From Pseudomonas sp. LP_7_YM (GTDB lineage Bacteria; Pseudomonadota; Gammaproteobacteria; Pseudomonadales; Pseudomonadaceae): DNA of 64,000 nt. Below the pieces are notes generated by a model. That model did no database searches. It worked only from the letters and a program-made list of their open reading frames with translations, and had not been told where the DNA came from. The stretch is taken from NCBI RefSeq assembly GCF_004364435.1, contig NZ_SOCT01000002.1, forward strand, positions 496,001 through 560,000. Direction: 5' to 3'. Both the position numbers and the translations under genes were made by a program. Of the stretch, positions 58,163 to 64,000 are shown in pieces; the stretch's first letter is position 1; each line of letters starts with the position of its first letter.

Positions 58163-58561
58163 CTAAGCACGGACCAGTGCAAGCAGCGCTTTTGTCTGTC
58201 TGTAGCGGGTCAGGCGGGCTCTCAGTTCCTCTGGTAAATCGTCAGCCTCGATAAAACCCGCTCGCTGATAGAAGACCAGCAGATGCGGGTCGCAGAACAA
58301 CCAGACGCTGCCTTCATTGGCGCCGAGCGCTGCCTCGATCAAGGCCCTGGCAATGCCCTGTCCTCGCCGATCCGGCGCTACGAACAATCCGCTCAGCCAC
58401 CGACCATCAGTCACCGGCGTCATGCAAAGCGCCGCGACGATGTCCTTGTCTTTGGCTACCCACATCTGCGCCTCGCCCCTGGCACGCATGCCGGAGCGCT
58501 GGGCCTTGTAGAACTTCGCAAGCAGCGGGCGTTGAAGCGCAGGCAGAAGTTGAAACTGCAT
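58163..58561 (-). CDS. GNAT-family N-acetyltransferase
   Basis: A 132-residue acetyltransferase. The acetyl-CoA binding motif is GLFVAPDRRGQGIARALIEA, and a C-terminal VFYQRAGF matches the GNAT fold. The ATG at 58561 has AGGAG upstream; the longer frame is not supported. The substrate is unknown. It is divergent from the desaturase gene. Confidence 0.85.
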   Translation of the reverse strand: MQFQLLPALQRPLLAKFYKAQRSGMRARGEAQMWVAKDKDIVAALCMTPVTDGRWLSGLFVAPDRRGQGIARALIEAALGANEGSVWLFCDPHLLVFYQRAGFIEADDLPEELRARLTRYRQTKALLALVRA

Positions 58562-58675
58562 ACAGGCATGACTCCTGTCATATCCAAATGTTCGTTCTAG
58601 CGTCATAACCAATCGGTCTACAAGATTTTGCGTAGTTGATCCACAACCGGGTATCAGCCATTTGCAGGAGCGGCC

Positions 58676-59617
58676 ATGCCCAATTATCTCGACAACGCTC
58701 AGCGCGACGACATCGTTCGTCTGCGCCAGAGCTTTACGGGCCGCACGGAATGGCCGACATGGGCATTGTTGATCGGCGTGTATGTCGCCTGGCCTGCGCT
58801 GCTGCTGTTGAGCCCGCAATTGGGCGTCTGGCCGACCACCGCGTTGATGATTCCGCTGACCGTACTCTGGCTGTCGCTGCAACACGAACTGCTGCATGGC
58901 CACCCCACCCGTCGTTGCCGGGTGAACAAGGTGCTGGGCTATGCGCCGTTCGCGGTCTGGTATCCGTACACGCTCTATCGCGATACGCACTTGCAACACC
59001 ACAGGGATGAAGACCTGACCGTCCCCGGACGTGATCCGGAAAGCCGTTACCTCAGTCAGTCGAACTGGCAGCGTACCGGCGCGGTGATGCGCCTGCTGCG
59101 CTGGCTCGACAAAACCCCGTCGGGACGATTGGTATTCGGCGTGCCGTTGGCGCTCGGTGGCCTGATTGTCGGTGAGGCTGCGCGGCTGCTGCGCGGCGAC
59201 CGACAGGCGTGGGCAATGTGGGCCACCCATGGTTTTTTCCTGGTCCTGATGTTCCTGTTCATCGAACGCTACAGCGCTATATCGAGCCTGCATTACCTGT
59301 TGTTGATCAGCGTACCGGCGCTGGCCATCTCCATGGTGCGCTCCTATTACGAACATCGCCCTGCCGAGCATTCGCATCAGCGCACGGTGATCAACGAAGC
59401 GTCGTGGCCATGGCGCTGGCTGTTCCTCAATCTGAACCTGCATCTAGTGCATCACGACCTGCCTGGCCTGGCCTGGTATCACCTGCCCAAAGTGTATGAA
59501 GATCGCCGCGCACAGTGGCTGGAGCGCAGCGGTGGTTTTCTGGTGCCCGGATATGTTGAACTGTTTCGGCGTCACAGCTTCGCCCCAATCGACAGTCCTC
59601 AACATCCTTACGTCTAG
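58676..59617 (+). CDS. Membrane fatty acid desaturase
   Basis: A 313-residue di-iron desaturase. The histidine boxes are HELLHGH (H70-H76), HLQHH (H105-H109) and HLVHH (H256-H260), in the spacing expected of the family. About four membrane helices surround them. It inserts a double bond into an acyl or related lipid chain using O2 and an electron donor; the substrate is unknown. The downstream gene starts 15 bases later, so the two are almost certainly one operon. Confidence 0.9.
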   Translation: MPNYLDNAQRDDIVRLRQSFTGRTEWPTWALLIGVYVAWPALLLLSPQLGVWPTTALMIPLTVLWLSLQHELLHGHPTRRCRVNKVLGYAPFAVWYPYTLYRDTHLQHHRDEDLTVPGRDPESRYLSQSNWQRTGAVMRLLRWLDKTPSGRLVFGVPLALGGLIVGEAARLLRGDRQAWAMWATHGFFLVLMFLFIERYSAISSLHYLLLISVPALAISMVRSYYEHRPAEHSHQRTVINEASWPWRWLFLNLNLHLVHHDLPGLAWYHLPKVYEDRRAQWLERSGGFLVPGYVELFRRHSFAPIDSPQHPYV

Positions 59618-59632
59618 ACCCGGTATTCGCAT

Positions 59633-60427
59633 ATGGCTCAGGGTTACGCCGAATTACTGATGTATCTCGCCCCCGAACGTGTGCGTCAGGCCCAGGAGCG
59701 ATGGTTGAACCGCGTGCTTGAGCTTCTTGGGACGGAGCGTCTGGATGCACAGGCAATGGAGCTCAAACAGTTGTGGCTCTCTGCGCAACTGCTGTTGACG
59801 CAAACCTGCGGCTACCCGTTGATGACGCTGTTGCGTGGGCAGGTGCAGATCGTCGGCCGCCCGGTTTACCAGTTGCCCAACAGTGGCGACGGCACCCATT
59901 GCAGCCTGATGGTGGCGCGGGCCGACGACCCCCGCCAGCAGCTTGAAGCGTTCCGGGGCAGTCATGGCTTGCTCAATTCGCAGGATTCCAATTCCGGGAT
60001 GAATCTGTTCCGTCATGCGCTAGCGCCTTTGCAGCAGAATGGGCAATTCTTTGCCCAGGTATCACTGACGGGCGGGCATCGCGATAGCCTGGCGGCGATC
60101 AAGCAAAGACGAGGGGATCTGGCGGCAATTGACAGTGTGACCTTCGACTATCTGGCTCGGGATCACAATGAGGAAGTTGCTGGCATAAAGGTGATTGGTC
60201 GCACGGCAAAGGGGCCCTGTCTGCCTTACATCACGCGCACCGGCGCCGATGCCGGGGGTATTCGTCAGGCGATGAACCAGGCGCTAAAGGATTTGCCGGA
60301 TGTCGCGCAGGTGCTTGCGATTGCCGAAGTGCTGCCCGCCGTTGAGGAAGATTATCAGGTGCTGCTGGATTATCAGGCTCAGGCAGAGAAACTGGGATTG
60401 GCAGAAATCGCGGGGTTGCAACGGTGA
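59633..60427 (+). CDS. Leaderless PhnD-like solute-binding-fold protein
   Basis: A 264-residue protein with periplasmic-binding-protein type 2 features of the phosphate/phosphonate (PhnD) group: QTCGYPLMTLLRGQVQIVGR, SLTGGHRDSLAAIKQRRGDL and AAIDSVTFDYL. It lacks any signal peptide; the N-terminus MAQGYAELLMYLAPERVRQA is a soluble helix. It is thus predicted to be cytoplasmic, which excludes an ordinary uptake role. It follows the desaturase gene by 15 bases and may sense or carry a ligand connected to it. Function unknown. Confidence 0.75.
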   Translation: MAQGYAELLMYLAPERVRQAQERWLNRVLELLGTERLDAQAMELKQLWLSAQLLLTQTCGYPLMTLLRGQVQIVGRPVYQLPNSGDGTHCSLMVARADDPRQQLEAFRGSHGLLNSQDSNSGMNLFRHALAPLQQNGQFFAQVSLTGGHRDSLAAIKQRRGDLAAIDSVTFDYLARDHNEEVAGIKVIGRTAKGPCLPYITRTGADAGGIRQAMNQALKDLPDVAQVLAIAEVLPAVEEDYQVLLDYQAQAEKLGLAEIAGLQR

Positions 60428-60619
60428 CAAAAAGGATGTGGCGGACGGACTGCATTCGCCACCGTCTTAACCTCTGGAAGCGCCCACTGGGCAATTTCTT
60501 ATAGTTTTAAATGATCTATAAATATCGCTTTTAAATATTTTTAATGCATAAAAACCCTTGCTAGCATGACGCCACCCAAACCCCCGGGGCAGCGCAATAA
60601 TTCATGCCAAGGTAAGTTT

Positions 60620-61129
60620 ATGTCTGGCGTCGATCCGTCCCATCGCCAATACCTCAGCGAGCTTTTCCAGCATCACTACAGGTGGTTGTGCGAGCGCTTG
60701 CGTGGTCACCTTGATGGGGCGCAAAGCGCCGAAGACATTGCCGCCGAGACTTTTCTGCAGCTGCTGGCTGCGCCCAATGTGGTGCCCATTCGCGAGCCCA
60801 GGGCGCTGTTGACGACCATTGCGCAACGTCTGGTTTACCAATGCTGGCGTCGCAGCGGCCTGGAGCGGGATTATCTGACCGGGCTGATCGACGAAGAGCA
60901 CACTTACGCACCTTCTGCGGAGAGTCTGGCCGCCACCCTGCAGGCCCTGGATCGCATTGATCGACGCCTCAACCGGCTACCGCCCAAGATCAAAACCACC
61001 TTCATGCTCTCTCGCAGCGTGGGTCTGACCTACCCTGAAATCGCCCATCATCTGGGCATTTCCTCCCGCTCAGTCAGTGACTACATGGAAAAGGCCGAAA
61101 CCTGTTGCCTGCGCGCTTGTCTGGAATGA
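60620..61129 (+). CDS. ECF RNA polymerase sigma factor, FecI-like
   Basis: A 169-residue sigma-70 family ECF factor. Region 2 (LFQHHYRWLCERLRGHLDGA ... ETFLQLLA) and region 4 (LPPKIKTTFMLSRSVGLTYP, then EIAHHLGISSRSVSDYMEKA) are complete. It is of the FecI type, which normally lies next to a FecR-like anti-sigma factor and a TonB receptor; neither is adjacent. The ATG at 60620 is preceded by AAGGTAAG. The upstream 190 bases contain an A/T-rich block, but no clear Fur box. The target is unknown. Confidence 0.88.
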   Translation: MSGVDPSHRQYLSELFQHHYRWLCERLRGHLDGAQSAEDIAAETFLQLLAAPNVVPIREPRALLTTIAQRLVYQCWRRSGLERDYLTGLIDEEHTYAPSAESLAATLQALDRIDRRLNRLPPKIKTTFMLSRSVGLTYPEIAHHLGISSRSVSDYMEKAETCCLRACLE

Positions 61130-61215
61130 AACCTGTGTTGTGCTAAACCCTAATGAGCCCGCCACTTGCGATCATCAATGACACCGACTCGAACGACAAA
61201 CTACGAGAGACAACA

Positions 61216-62229
61216 ATGACATCGATCAAACACCTGCTGGGCGGCTCGCTGCTGGCGCTGTCGGTACTGACTCAGTCTGCGTACAGCGCAGAGAAACCGG
61301 CGCCGATCCACTTTGGCGACATCACCTGGGAAAGTGGCAGCCTGATTACGGAAATCCTGCGCATTGTTGTTGAGAAGGGCTACGGTTACCCGACCGACAA
61401 GCTGCCGGGCAGCACGGTGAGCCTGGAGGCAGCGCTGGCCAAGAATGACATCCAGGTGATTGGCGAAGAGTGGGCCGGACGCAGCCCGGCGTGGGTCAAG
61501 GCCGAAGCCGAGGGTAAGGTTCATGGCTTGGGCGACATTGTCAAAGGTGCGACCGAAGGCTGGTGGGTGCCGGAATTTGTGATCAAGGGCGACCCGGAAA
61601 AAGGCATCAAGCCGTTGGCGCCGGATCTAAAGTCAGTGGCGGATCTGCCCAAATACAAAGATGTGTTCAAGGACCCTGAGTCGCCTGACAAGGGCCGCTT
61701 CCTCAACAGCCCGACCGGCTGGACTTCGGAAATCGTCAACACGCAAAAGCTCAAGGCCTACAAGCTCAACGACAGCTACGTGAACTTCCGCACCGGCTCC
61801 GGCGCGGCGCTGGACGCCGAAGTCGCTTCCTCGATCCGTCGCGGCAAGCCGGTGCTGTTCTACTACTGGTCGCCAACACCCTTACTGGGTCGCTTCAAGC
61901 TGATCAAGCTCGAAGAGCCACCGTTCAACGAGGCCGCGTGGGAAACCCTGGCCGACGCCAACAATCCCAATCCGGTCGGCTCCAGCTCGCTGGCGGCGCA
62001 TTTGGCGATTGGCGTGTCTGACCCGTTCCAGAAACAGTACCCGGACCTGGTGAGCTTCTTCAAAAAGGTCGATCTGCCCATCGATGAACTGAACAAGACG
62101 TTGGGCCAGATGAGCGAAAAACGCCTGGAGCCCGAGGCCGTAGCCAAGACTTTCCTCAAGGATCATCCAGAAATCTGGACCCCGTGGGTGCCAGCTGATG
62201 TGGCAAAAAAAGTGACGGCCGGGCTGTAA
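61216..62229 (+). CDS. Orphan OpuAC/ProX-type substrate-binding protein
   Basis: A 337-residue exported binding protein with signal peptide MTSIKHLLGGSLLALSVLTQ ending AYS-AEKP. The mature sequence FGDITWESGSLITEILRIVV and the Trp-rich EEWAGRSPAWVKAEAEGK are typical of glycine-betaine/quaternary-amine binding proteins (OpuAC). No ABC permease or ATPase is adjacent, so it must work with transporters elsewhere. It follows the ECF sigma gene by 86 bases; whether the sigma factor controls it is not known. Start ATG at 61216 preceded by CGAGAGAC. Confidence 0.85.
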   Translation: MTSIKHLLGGSLLALSVLTQSAYSAEKPAPIHFGDITWESGSLITEILRIVVEKGYGYPTDKLPGSTVSLEAALAKNDIQVIGEEWAGRSPAWVKAEAEGKVHGLGDIVKGATEGWWVPEFVIKGDPEKGIKPLAPDLKSVADLPKYKDVFKDPESPDKGRFLNSPTGWTSEIVNTQKLKAYKLNDSYVNFRTGSGAALDAEVASSIRRGKPVLFYYWSPTPLLGRFKLIKLEEPPFNEAAWETLADANNPNPVGSSSLAAHLAIGVSDPFQKQYPDLVSFFKKVDLPIDELNKTLGQMSEKRLEPEAVAKTFLKDHPEIWTPWVPADVAKKVTAGL

Positions 62230-62253
62230 CCTGATTTCAAACGTTGTAGTAAA

Positions 62254-62346
62254 CCTGTGGGAGCAAATTCATTCGCGAGGATCCCGTACAGTCGACATCG
62301 GTACGTCGTCTGAAAGATTTTTCGCGAATGAATTCGCTCCCACAGG
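62254..62346. repeat. REP pair (GTGGGAGCAAATT type)
   Basis: Inverted arms CCTGTGGGAGCAAATTCATT and TTCGCGAATGAATTCGCTCC surround a spacer including CGTCTGAAAG, as in the element at 37224-37316. It fills part of the 349-base gap after the binding protein gene; the remainder shows no gene. Confidence 0.8.
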
Positions 62347-62578
62347 ATTTCGGTTGTGCCCCTGATTGACACACGGCTTGAACGCGACGCGTGTAATCGG
62401 CCTGCTCAGTCCAAGACATTTCCTCCTCAATCTCGCCCTGATTCTGCGGTCCGAACGATGAGCGCAGGGCTGGCGTTATTTGGCGCAAGCTTGGCCGACT
62501 GGCAAATCGTTGCCCGGCTGCTAGCGTCACCTGCAATCGTGAGTTGATCACATATCTAGAAGTCGCCAGGGAGAGGAC

Positions 62579-63109
62579 ATGAGATTGAGCAGATCGACCG
62601 GGTTGAGGCGCGTGAATACAATGGCCGGCTTGTGCCTGGGGCTGTTGGGCGCAGTGCAGGGGCTGGCGTTGGCGAGTGACGACAAACCCACACCAGTATC
62701 CCCCTCTTCAGTACCCTCCAGTGCACTGACGTATGTTCAAGACCGGCATCTGGGCGAGAGTCTGGGCTGGTTGGGGTATCAGGTGGCGTCGCGCACCGTG
62801 ACCTTTACCATCCTCGTCGAAACGGTGGGGCGCACCAAGGCTCAGGAAATCGTCCAGAACGAATTGCAATATCTACAGCCCCACTACCAGCAGGCGTGGG
62901 ATCGCAATCTTGCCGCCGCCTACGCTGCGTCCTTCTCCGAGGAAGAACTGAACGCGCTCGACGTTGGTGATCCACCCCCGGAGGTTGCCGGTAAATTGCG
63001 CGCCAAACAGCGTGAGGTCGGCAGGGACATGAAGGGCCGCTCCAGCGAGCTGCTCAAGGTGTATGTGTCGACCGCGCTGGACAACGCGCTGAAAAAAGCC
63101 AAGCCTTGA
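62579..63109 (+). CDS. Exported helical protein of unknown function
   Basis: A 176-residue protein with a hydrophobic leader (MAGLCLGLLGAVQGLALA within the first 32 residues) after a basic N-terminus. The mature part is helical, with EIVQNELQYLQPHYQQAWDR and AAAYAASFSEEELNAL, somewhat like DUF2059 proteins. A GGGAGAGG ribosome binding site precedes the ATG. The function is unknown. It lies 63 bases before the deaminase gene on the same strand. Confidence 0.7.
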   Translation: MRLSRSTGLRRVNTMAGLCLGLLGAVQGLALASDDKPTPVSPSSVPSSALTYVQDRHLGESLGWLGYQVASRTVTFTILVETVGRTKAQEIVQNELQYLQPHYQQAWDRNLAAAYAASFSEEELNALDVGDPPPEVAGKLRAKQREVGRDMKGRSSELLKVYVSTALDNALKKAKP

Positions 63110-63172
63110 GCTTTCCGGCCCTGATAAGGAAGGGTCGGTAACTTTTTGGATTTAAACGGGGAACGGAAAACC

Positions 63173-63610
63173 ATGGACTCATTCATGCAAGCGGCCATCG
63201 ACGAGGCGCAAAAGGGGCTGGAGGAGGGCGGCATTCCGATTGGTTCGGTAATCGTCCACGATGGCAAAATCATTGGCCGTGGTCACAACCGTCGGGTTCA
63301 GGAGAGCAGCGCGATCAAGCATGGCGAGATGGACGCTTTCGAAAACGCCGGTCGTCAGCCGGCCCGGGTCTATCGCGAGGCCACCCTCTACACCACGCTT
63401 TCCCCGTGTGCGATGTGCAGCGGAGCGATTCTGCTGTATGGCATTGGCAAGGTGATCGTGGGCGAGAACCAAACGTTCATGGGCGAAGAGGAGCTGCTGC
63501 GCTCGCGGGGCGTGCAGGTCGATGTCATACAAGACGCGACCTGCGTCGGCCTGATGAAGCAATTCATCGCCGTCAAGCCTGAGCTGTGGAACGAGGACAT
63601 CGGGGAGTGA
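63173..63610 (+). CDS. Cytosine-deaminase-like nucleoside deaminase
   Basis: A 145-residue zinc enzyme of the cytidine/deoxycytidylate deaminase fold. The zinc ligands H50 (KHGEMDAF) and the pair C79/C82 (SPCAMC), with E52 as proton shuttle, are intact. Overall it resembles yeast cytosine deaminase (FCY1) more than tRNA deaminase TadA. It probably salvages cytosine or a related base. The ATG at 63173 follows GGGGAACGG; a longer frame adds nine residues without support. Confidence 0.88.
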   Translation: MDSFMQAAIDEAQKGLEEGGIPIGSVIVHDGKIIGRGHNRRVQESSAIKHGEMDAFENAGRQPARVYREATLYTTLSPCAMCSGAILLYGIGKVIVGENQTFMGEEELLRSRGVQVDVIQDATCVGLMKQFIAVKPELWNEDIGE

Positions 63611-63721
63611 CTTTTCTCATCCGTCAGCGCTGACAACTCTCCGGTGTGCCGAACAACGCTGCCCACAGTGCTGCTCAGCTATCCGAGAACCCTCCTCTGG
63701 ATGCGCACTCGGCGCAGCACG

Positions 63722-64000
63722 TTAACCCTGGATATGCGCCTGGCCAAACAACTGAACTTGCTTGAGCTGACCTTCCTGCTCGATGAGGCGCACGGGGGCC
63801 GTGCCTCCCGGCATCACCACCTCGACCGTGCCAGCATCGACCCAGCCGCTGAGCCAGGCGGCGGAAGCGACAGCGCTGGCGCTGGTCCCGGAGGACGCGG
63901 TCGGCCCTTCACCGCGTTCGAACACGCGGGCCATGATTCTGTTTGGGGCCACCCGCGCCGCCCATTGCAGGTTGATGCCAGCTGGGCAGGGGTCACCTTC
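63722..64000 (-). CDS. DapF-like epimerase-family protein (C-terminal part)
   Basis: The last 92 codons of a gene that continues beyond the window edge. The pattern RVFERGEGPTASSGTSASAV resembles the second active-site segment of diaminopimelate epimerase, R-V-x-E-R-G-x-G-x-T-x-A-C-G-T-G. Here Ser occupies the position of the catalytic Cys. It may thus be a DapF paralogue with changed or lost epimerase activity. The first active-site Cys region lies outside the window. Confidence 0.7.
   Translation of the reverse strand, partial: EGDPCPAGINLQWAARVAPNRIMARVFERGEGPTASSGTSASAVASAAWLSGWVDAGTVEVVMPGGTAPVRLIEQEGQLKQVQLFGQAHIQG

Noticed and set aside
58163..59443. A 426-residue minus-strand frame covering the acetyltransferase and part of the desaturase
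   Set aside because: Only its last 132 residues form a GNAT domain; the rest is the complement of the desaturase gene, which has intact histidine boxes.
60480..60545. Possible Fur box upstream of the FecI-like sigma gene
   Set aside because: The A/T-rich block has only scattered matches to the GATAATGATAATCATTATC pattern, too weak to report as an iron-regulated operator.

Overview
The window is a stretch of a Pseudomonas chromosome, most like the fluorescens/syringae side of the genus. Gene content is typical core Pseudomonas: dinG, pdxH, a braCDEFG branched-chain amino acid transporter, rapA, tandem fadD genes, phaJ, hrpA, a KAS III and ppiA. Codon use is GC-rich throughout, and intergenic spaces carry Pseudomonas REP-type palindromes. 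No rRNA, tRNA, CRISPR array, prophage or intact insertion sequence was seen. From memory of the P. aeruginosa PAO1 gene order, 1-20 kb resembles the PA1045-PA1074 neighbourhood and 23-38 kb resembles PA3308-PA3286; this synteny was not checked by a search.

Layout. 1-8.8 kb: dinG, an exported agarase-like glycosidase, a serine hydrolase, an OmpA-type lipoprotein with a basic tail, pdxH and a SlyB-like lipoprotein. 8.8-14.5 kb: nhaA, an FAD-dependent oxidoreductase, a COG3650-type lipoprotein, and an atypical SDR divergent from a LysR regulator. 14.5-14.8 kb: an IS3-like remnant between inverted repeats. 14.8-19.8 kb: braGFEDC on the minus strand. 20-23 kb: a DUF2288 protein and an MHYT-GGDEF-EAL protein. 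23.4-27.4 kb: rapA, two small conserved proteins, then a PhrS-like RNA with an ANR box, a CcoM-like 39-residue membrane peptide and a UUCG terminator. 27.6-38.7 kb: a lipid block (phaJ, alpha/beta hydrolase, fadD2, fadD1, hrpA, KAS III). 38.8-45.6 kb: SDR plus GlcG-like pair, acetyltransferase, ABC exporter, ppiA and a LysR regulator. 45.6-58.5 kb: a possible sRNA locus, MscS-type channel, DEAD-box helicase and many small envelope or stress proteins (CsbD, YihY, TorF-like porin, DUF6279), plus CvfB and a second-type peptide deformylase. 58.5-64 kb: fatty-acid desaturase with a leaderless PhnD-like protein, an orphan ECF sigma factor, an orphan OpuAC-type binding protein, a cytosine-deaminase-like enzyme and the C-terminal part of a DapF-like protein.

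How it fits together. The clearest functional group is fatty-acid and PHA metabolism: two acyl-CoA ligases activate fatty acids, PhaJ diverts beta-oxidation enoyl-CoA, and the KAS III may feed beta-oxidation acyl-CoA back into synthesis. The best regulatory discovery is the oxygen-responsive PhrS/CcoM locus at about 27.1-27.4 kb, supported by an exact ANR half-site pair, a correctly spaced -10, a ribosome binding site, a matching peptide and a strong terminator. No unmistakable new multi-gene system (defence, secretion or biosynthetic) was found; the most open questions are the desaturase/leaderless-PBP pair, the ECF sigma factor without anti-sigma, and the candidate sRNA near 45.8 kb.
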